Shown one piece after another: positions 48,195 to 59,125 of a stretch of 64,000 nucleotides of DNA. A program made the translations under genes and the position numbers. The DNA is from Pseudisothecium myosuroides (taxonomy: Eukaryota; Streptophyta; Bryopsida; Hypnales; Lembophyllaceae). The notes below the pieces were generated by a model. It had not been told where the DNA came from. It saw nothing but the letters and a program-made list of their open reading frames with translations, and did not search any database. Within the stretch, counting starts at the first letter, position 1, and every line of letters starts with the position of its first letter. The stretch is taken from contig OX637289.1 of assembly GCA_951799445.1 (NCBI GenBank), positions 6,911,321 through 6,975,320 of the forward strand. Direction: 5' to 3'.

Positions 48195-50636
48195 ATGTAG
48201 ATTGCAAGATTGTAATGTTTGAAGATAGAAGAATTGGGGGGGGGGACCATCGAACAATGTCAGTTTAGTTTGAATCAACTTTATAGAGAAAGATACACTA
48301 TTCAACTTTGGAAACTTGGACCATTGGATAGGTAGTTATCCTAATTACTTGTATGTTAAATTGCAAAGATAATGGAGGTGTCTAACATACCCCAAATCAC
48401 CTTGCACTAAGAGGACATTCAGGCCCCCCAAAAGCAACTACATGAGCAAGATTTCATCCTTTGGGGGGAGAACTCATTTTTTGGAAGAATCAAAATTCCA
48501 AAGATCAGCACAAAATTTTCCTTTGCTAAATCAAGTGCAAAGAAAATTTTAAAAATAAAAAAATAAAAAAATATTGAATTTCCACTAAAAATTGAATTGA
48601 AGGTTCTAAAATGGTTCTAAACTGCTATTTTTGGTGCATTGAGTGAAAATTTGCAAATAAAAAGGTTTTATTTTTATTTTCAACCCTACATTATTTGTCC
48701 ATATTATTATGAGAATTTATAGAAAAATTTCATTCCATTTGGCTTCTTAGATTGCGAGATATAAACTTTTAAATGTATTGAAAAATAATTAACATTTGTG
48801 TACTTGCTTGACCGAGTGCTTGCCCTTTCTACCATATTAGTATGTTGACCAATTGCACCTAAATTTTTGATCCCTATAACTCTTGATTTGGCATTTGACT
48901 CGGAAAAAATTATACTTTCACTTTCAAAAATGATTGTGTCTGACCCTATCCACGCCTTCAAAAAGCTCCATGGGAGTTTATTGTCTTCAAGGGATTAATG
49001 TACATTCAACCATGTTTTATTCCATGATCAACTATTTTCACCTACTTTGACAAAATTTTATTACACTTAATTGAACATTCATCTAAGCTTTAACATTGAT
49101 TAGACCTCATTTGTCCAAAATTTATTCAATTAGTTTGATGGCGTCTTGTACTATTGAATTCAAATTTTTGTACCAATTGAATAAACTTTAATACTAGAAA
49201 AGAGACAATTTTGTCACCAAAGTCTTGAAAAATGTTTTTTGTTTTTTATTTTTTATTTTCAAAAATTGAATTCTTATACACTTTTTGGGGCACTTTAATA
49301 TCAAACTATCGTAAATGTCATGACATCCCATGGTCATCCTAAAGATTACATGTTTTTGTTGAATGTTATTGGAAGTCAAGAGGGATTTTAGCTTCTCTTC
49401 AAATGCATTTTTTGGACACCATGTGCATAAACTATGAATTTTTGAAATGTTGGAAGTAGGTGTATTTACAAACAAAACCTATATATGTCAAAACAAAACC
49501 TACACATCTCAAAACAAAAAACTACCTCCAGCTTCAAGGTCTTTAATTATTGGAATTTATTAATGCAACACTTCCATTTCACATGAAAAATTGATATTTA
49601 ATATTTTAAATTTCATACGTCTCATACAGTCCTTTATCACTTTATATCTCAAAAAGGTAAATTCCAACAAAGAATCTCATAGCATTGGTAGCATATCTTC
49701 TTCATATTTGAGCCTTGGGTCAAAAAATGCCTACCAAACTTAACCATTTTTAGAAACATAGAATTTTTAACTAATCTTGTGGAGACAATCTTTTTGTCTG
49801 ATTGTACTAAGTTGAGTATTCCAAATGAGCCACTTATTCCAAACCACCCTATCATCATTTCGTGTACATCTCCAAAATCAAAATATACCTATGTGGAAGA
49901 AATAATTTTACAACGTCTAACCCAAAAAGCCTTTGAGCCTCTATAACTTTTGCATACTGGATCCAAATGTTGCATTCTTTAGTGCAATAGAACCTCCTTT
50001 CACTTGTCAACAACAATGTAAGGTAATCACTTTCAATGTCGACCCCTTTTTAAAACCAACCCCTACAAATTCTTGCCTAAAATGTACTCCCGCTATTCAT
50101 GAAAATCTACGGTGAGTTTTAAAAACACTTATTTTCAGCACTTTGAATATTCATAGTCTATTCATATGCCATGTCCAAAAAATAGATTCTAAAAGAATTT
50201 AGAATCTCCTTTTGGCTAACAATAAGATCCTATAGATTGTTTTTCAATATAATATTGAAAACCTTGCTGAATTGCTTATTCAATCGATTTTAGGTGTAGT
50301 TATCTTATGAAAAATTTGACAAATCTTATAACAGTAACAACACAAAATGCTGAAATTAGTTTGCCCCTTAACAATTAAGTTGCTTTACTTCAAGAAAATT
50401 ACTTTATAAGCCATCAAGGTCAACAAATATTTCTACAGATATTTTTGTTTGTACATATGGAAGTTTATCGAGAAGTTTATGAGTCCCAATTACAACAATA
50501 CTTAACTCAAAGTAATGAATTCTTGTAGAGAAACAATAAATATTTATATAGTGTAGAATGTCAAGAAATTAGTGAAGGGCAACCGGCTAATTTCACTATT
50601 TTGTGTACTCTATAGGCACAATAGCAAAAAGTGCCG
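48195..50636. other. AT-rich spacer, no gene seen
   Basis: No exon-like or bounded repeat sequence recognised. A run of ten G residues lies at about 48236-48245. 50540-50570 repeats a phrase also present at 47370-47395 ('atttatatagtgt-gaatgtcaa'). Confidence 0.35.
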
Positions 50637-50946
50637 CATTAGAGAAAAAATCAGCCCTCTGGAGGGCTGCTCCGGAGTGACAAGCCAAGCTATTAAAATG
50701 CTTGGCCTATCACTCCAAAACTGTCCTGCGGCGAGCAATCAGCCAAGCTGACTGCTCGCCGAAACGGTCAGAAATCGCATTTTTTAAATTTTTTTAAATT
50801 TTTTAAATTTCAATTTATTTTTAAGATTTAATTTAATTTAATTTAATTTTTTTTAATTTTTAATTTTTTAATTTTTTTTACTCGTAACTTTCGGTTCCTG
50901 CACCACTGTTGCTGTAGTTTTTGCTGCGCGGAAATAATCTCTAATG
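50637..50946. mobile_element. Family B MITE, complete copy, 310 bp
   Basis: Left end CATTAGAGAAAAAATCAGCCC, right end AATAATCTCTAATG. Hairpins CCCTCTGGAGGG and a second pair (CAAGCCAAGC / AGCCAAGCTG) lie inside, followed by a long T/A-rich stretch. The right end matches 60-151 of this window. Confidence 0.65.
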
Positions 50947-51197
50947 GATTTGCTAAAATGGGTGCTTTCAAATGAAGTGGCAACGGTCTTTTTTGAGATA
51001 TCGGGATTCTTCTAGTAGGCTTTGCATGCTATCGTGGTTCACCTTTTCTCTCACCTCCATTGGTTGTTATTAAAAAAGTATTTTTGAAAATATTTAAAAA
51101 AAATGTAAAAATCTTCGCCAAGGACATGGTCCATTGGTCTTGTGTATTTTTTCCTTTATCAATGAAATTTGTGTTTCAAGGGGAAAAAGAAGAAGTG

Positions 51198-51451
51198 CAT
51201 TAGAGGAGATTTGGGCTTCTAAGAGCCCGTGAGTTTCCGGACTGTGGGAACTCTGCAGGACTGCTGCGACGCTGCCGCATGGCCAAGCGACTGCCATGTC
51301 ATTTTTTTATTTATTTTTAGTATTCTTTTAGCATTTTAATAAAAAAAATAAAAAAAATTTGTTGATAATTTTTTTCTGACAACAGGGGCCGATTCCCAAC
51401 ATTGGGAATAGCCCTGAAACGGTCTTCCAGAGGCTCAAATTTCCTCTAATG
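51198..51451. mobile_element. Family B MITE, complete copy, 254 bp
   Basis: CATTAGAGGAGATTTGGGC at the left and GCTCAAATTTCCTCTAATG at the right, with the same GGGCTTCTAAGAGCCC hairpin as 47905-48194, which is about 80% alike over its length by eye. Non-coding. Confidence 0.7.
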
Positions 51452-51749
51452 TGGTTTTGGACCCGGGCACACTAGTGAATATTGAAGAAACAACTAGCTC
51501 CTTGTGCTTGCAACCACCATCCACTGGCTTTGCAGGTTTCCGATGCAAAGGGCCCAATCATATGGGCCGATTTTTCATTGCAATTGCAGAGAAAAGGGTG
51601 TCTTGGAGTTTGATATTGGTACGCACTTTGAAGAGAAACTATTATACAAGTATTAGTGTGGGCTCGACAGGAAAAATCATCAATTGGGTCTCAGATTACG
51701 TGGTGTGAAGTCTTCCCTAATCATAGCCCTTTATTTATTAGTAAAATTA

Positions 51750-52383
51750 TTAACCCCAAAATGCCCAAGGCATGTTTTGAGCCTCTTGGAATTTGCTCTA
51801 AATTGAACAAAAAGCCAACATTTTGATAAGTTGAATCAATTTTTTTTGAATTGTAACCGTACAAATTCAAACTAGACATGTTAGAGATCACATAGGAAAA
51901 GAAAACACAACAGGATTGAAAGATTATAATGTTTGATCATCAGGGTGTTAAAACTATGAAAATCTTTGAGCTCTCTTTTTGCTTGTCAAATCTAAAAAGT
52001 TCAAGACCAAAAAAATATGAGGTTGAAGGGCCTAACAAATATAACCCCAATCAATTTATGACTTCTGAGAATCTACTCTACAATTTTTTTAAATGAATAT
52101 CTAGTGTGATTCTTTTTCCAAGATCTAGTGTATTTGAGGCTCATTTTCAAGAGCCCTCAACACTATGGAAAGTCAAGATTGCAATGGGTACCCTTGCACA
52201 AAATCTTTGAATAGAAAAATCATAATCATTCATTTTCAAAATCGGATTTTTGATACTAAAACTAGACTTCAAAAAGAATCTTTCAAAATATAAACTACTA
52301 AAAATAGCAATTTGGTAAGGTTTTATTTAACTTCAAAGTTTCTTGAACACCACATTTAAGTGCCTTGAGCATTTAGGGGTTAA
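51750..52383 (+). mobile_element. TTAA-flanked element, type III, intact copy
   Basis: TTAACCCCAAAATGCCCAAGG at the left (TTAA 51750-51753) and CTTGAGCATTTAGGGGTTAA at the right. 634 bp, non-coding. This uninterrupted copy proves that 16360-16815 and 23096-23292 are halves of one element. Confidence 0.75.
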
Positions 52384-52450
52384 ACCGCCATACCATTAAT
52401 TTGCACAGACTAATTTCGTTAAAAAAATTTGTGCTCCTTTGCTTATTTAG

Positions 52451-52709
52451 AGGACGCTAAATGGTGCCATTGGAGGTGGGCTTTGCAGGCCGAATTTACC
52501 CGGGGAAAATGCAAGAATTTTTATTTTTCACCAATTTCTTTTTGCAAATTCTGAATTTATATTTGCAATCAGAGACCCCAAATTAGCTAGGAGGGGTCAA
52601 CAACATATGCTAGAACGGCACAAAATAGGGGGCTTTTTATTACTTTTACCCCAGAAAATCCCAAATTTATCCTGCTAGGCCCACCTTTGATGGCACCATT
52701 TAGTGTCCT
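52451..52709. mobile_element. Free MITE related to the ends of the fold-back arms
   Basis: AGGACGCTAAATGGTGCCAT at the left and its near-exact complement at 52690-52709 (one mismatch) bound 259 bp. The interior shares 'gcaatcagagaccccaaat' and the CCCGGGG/TACCCCG region with 8126-8377. It shows that this module can stand alone. Confidence 0.65.
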
Positions 52710-52720
52710 ACTGCACATTC

Positions 52721-53250
52721 ATCCATCCACATTGTATTACTTTAAGTTAGTTAGGTTGTTTTGTTTTGTTTGTTTGATATGGTGAGATCTCCTGGGCCAT
52801 GCATCCTCTTGTCTTGTTTTTGATATTATTGGAAAGCTCTCTACAAGGAGGGGTTTATAGGCTTTATTTCATGGCGTTCTGACCTACGGTATAAAAGATA
52901 TTGAATTTTGAAGTATTTATAAACTATAAAATGTAATGAAAATTACTTTTATTTTTATTTTGACCATGGCAACGGCACAAGGCACACTAGTCCATCCATC
53001 CATGACCTTAAATTAGGTTGTTTGTTTTGTTTGTTTGTTACATTGAGATCTTCTAGACCGTGCGTCTCCACGTCGCATTTGTGGTATTGTCGGAAAGCTC
53101 TTGGTGAGGAGGGACGCATGGGCTTTGTTTTGTGACGTTTTGACATATGGTGCGAAAGTTATTGAATTTCAAAGTTTTCATGAGTGGAAAAACCTAGAAA
53201 ATTTCTTTTACTTAAATTTTGATTGTGGCAATAGTATAGTGCACACTAAT
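52721..53250. repeat. Diverged tandem duplication, period about 262 bp
   Basis: Two consecutive units share landmarks in order: CATCCATCC, TTAGGTTGTTT, GAGATCT, GGAAAGCTCT, GAGGAGGG-like, and a closing 'ggcacactag / gtgcacactaa'. They differ at perhaps a quarter of positions. No open frame of note spans both. Confidence 0.6.
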
Positions 53251-53668
53251 GTTTCTTTACATTTCTGTTGGAGCACAAAGTTTTAACCCCAAAGTTGTGG
53301 CTTAAAAAAAAATTCAAACCAATAGTTACGTGGCCTTTTTTTGAAGAAGGTTCTGAATTTTTCAGCTCCTTCATTTTGGAGAGCAAGCTCAAATTCGAAG
53401 TGGCCAATTTTGAGTATGAAATTTTTGTATGTGTTGGCTTTGCATAATGGATAAAATGAGATTTTGAAAACATTGTGGCAACAGTGTGCAAGGCCATAAT
53501 TATAGTCTAACATTTTTAAATACATTTACCCACTTTTTTTATAGGCTTAAAGTTGTCTACTTTTTTTGAGGCAATTGGGCATTAAATTGACTAAAAAAAT
53601 CCTGACCCAAAGTGCTCAAAGTGAAGATAGGAAAACTTTACAGAAATTATAGTAAATGATCATAACTA

Positions 53669-54203
53669 TTCCCTCTGTCCCACTAAAAAACTCCAAAAAG
53701 CTTCCTCACGAGGATTTTACTATATTTTTAGTATTTGTGCCAATGATACATGCATTCAAAAACCAGCAACCCATCCCTTAGAACTATGCAAAATCTCTAG
53801 CTTAGGCACCATTGTTTAGGCACCTAAAATCCATGCAAAAAGTATCATATTTGAATATAATTTGTAAATGTTGCCAACTTTGTCATTCTTGATGATTTAA
53901 AGGTTGGTGGCAACAATGGGATTCTAAGAACATCTATTCCAACCTAAATATCCATAAGAAAGAACCTAGCCCACTTCATGAACAAATTTTCATAGCGTAG
54001 AAGTGATCACCAAACCCACCATCAACACTATTTTCTAAGGAAGCACAACAAGTACAAGGTGGCTCATGTGAGCAAGGCCAAGTATTCTAGGAGAAAAATA
54101 CTCCCTGATCTGTTGACTTGCCCCCACGAGGTCGTTTGACATGGCCAACATTTACTCAATGGTCAAAATTATAAAATAGAGCTTTTTAGTGGGACAGAGG
54201 GAG
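53669..54203. mobile_element. Stowaway-like MITE (Tc1/mariner), 535 bp
   Basis: Left end TTCCCTCTGTCCCACTAA and right end TTAGTGGGACAGAGGGAG are inverted repeats of the plant Stowaway type (CTCCCTCYGTCCCA), and TA is duplicated on both sides (53667-53668 and 54204-54205). Non-coding. Confidence 0.85.
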
Positions 54204-54335
54204 TATATAAAATATATATATCATTGATTCATGTAGACCATTCTTTCTTATTCCTGATGAAGTATTATGAGTTGTTTTGGAGCTTCATGAAATGAAGCTT
54301 AACCTCTACAAAACAATAAACTATTGTACAGCTTT

Positions 54336-55268
54336 TTAATCCCTAAAGGACCAGCCTACTATTTTTAGCAATATAGCAATTTTGGGCAGGTACTTGTGAC
54401 TAGAAATTTGCATATTTTAGGCTGAAATTTCTATAAAAGGTAGGATTAACAATGAATATCTTTCATATGCACTAAATTTCATGACATTTGGAAATACAAG
54501 TCAAAAGTTATAGCCTAATATGCTGGTTGTTTCTCAACTCAAGCAGTCCGGGCACATCAGAAAAAATCACTTTTTTCAAAAATAAGAATTTGAAATTGGT
54601 TTTCTAGATTTATATATACGTTGGAAGCTTTGAATCATTCCATTTTAATTATTGAGTCAAAAGTTATGAGGAATTTTAGTTTGCAGGTAGTTATAGATTT
54701 TCTACTCTAAAATAAATTTTGAAGTTGTTTATTTCACTCAATTTTCAATATTTTTTGAAAAAAATCAAAGGACATAGATTGTTTATAACAACATTACAAC
54801 CATTGGGATTGACATTTTTCAATTCCATAATTAAATTCTTAACAATTTAGTATTTTGAATCATTCTCTACTTCTTTCTACTTACTATTTTTTTCCTATAT
54901 GTTGTACAATTCCAAATGATTTGAAATTTTTTAAACATGTAGCCAACTTGTTTAGGAAAGAGATTTCAAAGAAGAACCAACGTTTTGGAACATTTTTTCA
55001 TACAAATGTGACCTTGCAAAGTGCAGTTGCCTCGTTTTTTGTAGGAACAAAAAAAGAATTTTTGTCAATTCAAACGCTAATATCTTCCAATGTACACAGT
55101 GGAAAAGTCTGAATTTTTTTCACATCTCTCAAAACTAGCATACTATAATATTCTACAATAACATGTGTCCAAAAAAATTTTTTTTTAATAAAATTTGGTA
55201 CTTATACTAAAATTGGTAGTTTTGGAGCGTTTTTGTTGAAAACATAGTCAAAGAATTTTAGGGGTTAA
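54336..55268 (+). mobile_element. TTAA-flanked element, type II copy 2
   Basis: Starts TTAATCCCTAAAGGACC and ends TTTTAGGGGTTAA. It is the full-length relative of 17391-18321 in the same orientation. 933 bp, non-coding. Confidence 0.75.
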
Positions 55269-55448
55269 AGACTCAAATAAGGTCATATGAAGTCATTTTT
55301 GAATGGTTGAAAATGAAACTACTCTCTAGTGTTCCCATTGTTCCAAAATGATTTTCTTGTTAGCTGTAATTTTTTGTTCCAAAACAATCTTCATGTTGTG
55401 GGAGAAAGGAGATTAGCAAGCATTTTCCTACTCCATTGTAGCAACTAT

Positions 55449-55608
55449 AACTACAAGAGAAAGGGGTGTTTTAAGTAGTGTCCTAGACATCACGTCTTTT
55501 AAGTAACATCTTTTAAGTAAGTTTTTAAGTAAAATTTTACTTAAAAGACGTTAATTAAAAGACGTGATGTCTAGGACACTACTTAAAACACCCCTTTCTC
55601 TTGTAGTG
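55449..55608. mobile_element. CACTA-type MITE, 160 bp, with TAT target duplication
   Basis: Inverted repeats of about 50 bp with ends (A/C)ACTACAAGAGAAAGGGGTG make a nearly perfect hairpin. The 3-bp TAT is present on both sides (55446-55448 and 55609-55611), as expected for CACTA transposons, whose plant TIRs begin CACTACAAGAAA. Confidence 0.85.
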
Positions 55609-55903
55609 TATAATGATCAAATCCATGAAAATAGGGAGCATTTCCATTTCCATACCAAAAGATTCCTTCATTAATAACTTTCCAATGAACAATCCTAAGT
55701 ATGTGAACTAAGTGGATTCAATTTGCTCCAATTGGGAAGAAGTGAATTACAAAGGCAAGTCAACAATATGCACCAGTGTCCACTCATGTATCAATGCCAT
55801 TTTTATATTTAATATAACATCTTGTATTAGTGCAATTCTTGTATTTAGTGCCACTCCTATATCAATGAACAAGTAAGTGAACATATAGTGACACTCTTAT
55901 CAC

Positions 55904-56809
55904 TTAATCCCTAAAGGACCGAGGCCTTTTTTCTACCCAAAAACATTAAAAACTGCCATTTCTATTGCAAAGAGTAAATTTTTTTTCCACATCTAACCAT
56001 AGGATCTTACACCTAACTAATATAAAAAAATGTGGAAAAAATTTCAGAATTTTTGACCGCACAGTTTGCTTGATATTTGCGTTTAAAGTGGAAAAAACAA
56101 GTTTTCAACACATTGTGGGATTAGATTTTTTGACTTTGAACATTTTTAACTTAAAAACTTTTGCACTATAGAGTTTTGGGCTTTAAATCTTTATAGTGCA
56201 GAATTGAGTTGAGAGTCTAGGGGAAAAAAATTCAAAAAAATTTAATTTTCATTCTTAAAAAAATTGTTAAGAAGAAGTAGGTATGAGATAGAAGGAAAAC
56301 TTAAAATATTAATATCTTTTAGATGGAATTAAAATACACTAATCCCAATGGTTAGATTGTTCTAGCAAATAAACTAAACCATGCAAAAAAAAAATTGAAA
56401 AATTGAAAGAATCGCATTCAAAAATGAATCCTACAAGTAATTTTTTTCAAGAAGATGCTCTAACTGCCTAAAAAACAAGAATGTCCATAACTTTTTCATA
56501 ACAAATCCAAATGGAATGAATCAAAGCTTCCCAAATAGACAAAAATATAATCTATGAGAAAAAAAATTCAAATTTTTTTTGCAAATTTTTGCAAATTTTT
56601 TTTATTGCCCCCGTCCCCTGTTTTGAGCTTATTTGGTTATAACTTTTGTTCCCGAGCACTGATTGTGAAAAAAATTATATTCTCACAAAGCTTATCAGTT
56701 TCTTTGTCTTTGAAAAAAGTTAAAAAAATCACAACAAAAATTCAACCCGTAGATACCTGCCCAAAATCCCATTTGTCCCTCGGAGGGACAATAATCCTTT
56801 AGAGGTTAA
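55904..56809 (+). mobile_element. TTAA-flanked element, type I copy 2
   Basis: Starts TTAATCCCTAAAGGACCG and ends CCTTTAGAGGTTAA. Homologous end to end with 5816-6759, but diverged by scattered substitutions and small indels, so the pair is not recent. Non-coding. Confidence 0.75.
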
Positions 56810-57523
56810 GTGGGCCATTCTTGTATCTTCGTGTAGCATACAATTGAATGGCCACTGATGCTCTTTAGAAATGGTCCAAAAAATCCAATTTTCAAGTACT
56901 CTAAAACCACACTTTGAAAAGGGTTCTAAAACTCAAAGTTCCAAGATGATAATAGTACACTAAACTTTACCTGTAGCTCAAAACAGGTTGAAAAAACATT
57001 ATTTTCAACCTCAATCCCAAACATTTTGTCCAACAAGATCATTTTGGATCGATGGGAGTACATATTTATGCAACCTATGACATAACAAATATGATACTAA
57101 TATAACATGCTACATAAAATCAAGTATCATGAGTGTCATAATTGACATTTATGACTTATATTTGGGTTTGAAATTCACATGGCCAATTTCATTGACACAA
57201 CTACATTAAAAGATGCAATTTCTAAAGGTTCAAAAACAATAATCTACAAATATAATTCAAATCTATAAATCATTAAAGGTTTCTTTACACCTTGTGGATT
57301 TCTTTTGAATATGTAATTTTTTGGTGTAAAAAGTAACTCCATTGTAATTATTAATACCATTCTTGCCTCATCAGGAAACTGCACATTTTAGTGTGGTGTG
57401 GTCCTTCTAGCACCAACAGAGATAAACTAGTCAACAACTAATAATATAAAAGAAATGCTTTCAATAGTTCAAGAGGCATTTAGAAAAGATTTTGAAGTAG
57501 CGGAATTTTACTCTATAAACAAC
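56810..57523. other. Spacer, nothing recognised
   Basis: AT-rich, without exon-like stretches. 'gatcgatgggagta' near 57047-57060 might be a worn MITE end. Confidence 0.35.
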
Positions 57524-57937
57524 TAAGGTAGGAGGCTCAGAAATGGAGCATCTAAGGGCTGGTCCACCTTTTTCATGTATTTCCTTGGATGGGAATATTT
57601 TTAGCTCATTTTTCAGACATAGAGAAATTGATGAGGAATCTAACCCAAGAGGTTTCGTATTTTTCCGAGCATTTTTGAATTACTTATGAATTTTCAAACG
57701 AGTTGGGTCGTAGGTCCCTATTTGTGACCCTAGGTCTTTCATAAACGGTTCACTTGCAATTCTAAATAAAAATGGGGAAAGCAAAGAGAATGATTGGCTC
57801 TTGCAATTAATAATGCTTTTTTTCTTGATTCACTCAATGACTATACTAGTCAATTTCAGAACTAACTCATGTCCATTTCACAGCCATTTATAAGGTCCAT
57901 TCTTAATGCCCGCTCTGTTTTACAGCCTCCTACCTTA
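57524..57937. mobile_element. Family C MITE, copy 2
   Basis: TAAGGTAGGAGGCT at the left and AGCCTCCTACCTTA at the right. The interior is the reverse complement of 316-729 with high identity by eye. 414 bp, the same length as copy 1, so neither has a large indel. Confidence 0.75.
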
Positions 57938-58249
57938 CTGTTAAGTTATACAAGTCCCAAAGTCCCAGCCATGTGGAGTCAATCTTTACGGGGAAGCTCA
58001 AGCGTCAAGCATGGTCATGCACTCCTACACCAAGTACTGGAATCAAGTACATGCTGCAACCACAGTAACGTTTACCCAAAAACCGCTGAAGTTAATCATG
58101 ACCTTCCCAGTCCACGATGCGGTACTTTGCAAACGCTCTGCATTTATCCCACGAATGCACCGAGTACAAAGCTGGCTCTTACACTGCACCTCGAGAGTGG
58201 TGACTATTGAGAATTGAGAGGAGCGTTTTTTTTCTGAACAGTAAGTTAC

Positions 58250-58984
58250 CTGCCACAAGCCTTCACAGCACTGGCGCAATTCTGGAGGAACGGAATCTGA
58301 CAGGATCAAACCTGTCAGAGAGTGCGAAATTTCGCCCCCACACAAAAAGCTTGGACACTCACGGAGTCACAACATGTCGGTGCTGTCCGGCGGTTCTTAT
58401 AACTAGACGTTAAGGGAGATGTTGCGGACGATAGACCTATGCCGCCGCCCTCATACGCTTCATCTAATAAGTAACCAAAGATCGAGGAGCTACCCTGGAA
58501 AAATATCCGCAAATAACTTGGATTGTCTGGGTACTAAAAAACAGGTTCTCCCTTCAAAAGACAAGCATCCTACTAGCCTTAGTAAGTCTTTCAATTAAGC
58601 ATAGAGCTGCCATCAGCACAACTCACAAGGCAAACTGAATGCCACAACCTCAAACACTACGCATACCTGTTATAGATACTATCAGAGAGCACGTTCTTCT
58701 TTTCGTCAGTAAGCGATTTGTGATTTGGAGGTACTTCAGCATCCATTAACACCTCAAACAATTCCCTGTAGTCAACATTCCAAAGAACAATGTCTTCATA
58801 TAGTGATATAGTTTGAATGTTTAACGATTCCTCTAAACTGCAGCCTAAAGCATGTGCACAGTTGGTCGACAGAAAACCAATGGGCTACGAGCGTTTGATA
58901 AATCGAGCGTACTAGTATAAGGTTGTACTGAGACAAATCTGACAACTGTTTCCGGCCGAAATCAACGACTGTTTTATAAATAAT
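58250..58984 (-). CDS. Exon-like segments of an unrecognised gene or gene fragment
   Basis: Three segments look like real exons: 58929-58984 (IIYKTVVDFGRKQLSDLS), 58667-58837 (contains DIVLWNVDYRELFEVLMDAE) and 58250-58311 (LILSDSVPPELRQCCEGLWQ). The first two have good splice sites and join in phase (split His codon). The link to the third could not be solved: 58436-58530 is open (YPDNPSYLRIFFQG) but in a conflicting phase. I do not recognise the protein. It lies just 140 bp past the MBOAT stop codon on the same strand and is followed by a MITE at 57937. Possibilities are a truncated neighbour gene, a readthrough/alternative 3' part of the MBOAT transcript, or a pseudogene. Confidence 0.35.
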
Positions 58985-59125
58985 CTGCAAGCAAAAAGAT
59001 CACGAACAGTGACTTGAATTCAGGTAACCAGAATTCCAAAAGATTAAGAAACAATGGAAAGACAGATATTCGGGATGAGACAAGGAGGATTACCCAGAGA
59101 TAACGTTGATATACTCTTCCAAACG

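Noticed and set aside
53283..53310. TTAACCCCAAAGTTG as the left end of another TTAA element
   Set aside because: No matching right end with TTAA was found within 1.5 kb, and the Stowaway and tandem-repeat sequences follow closely.
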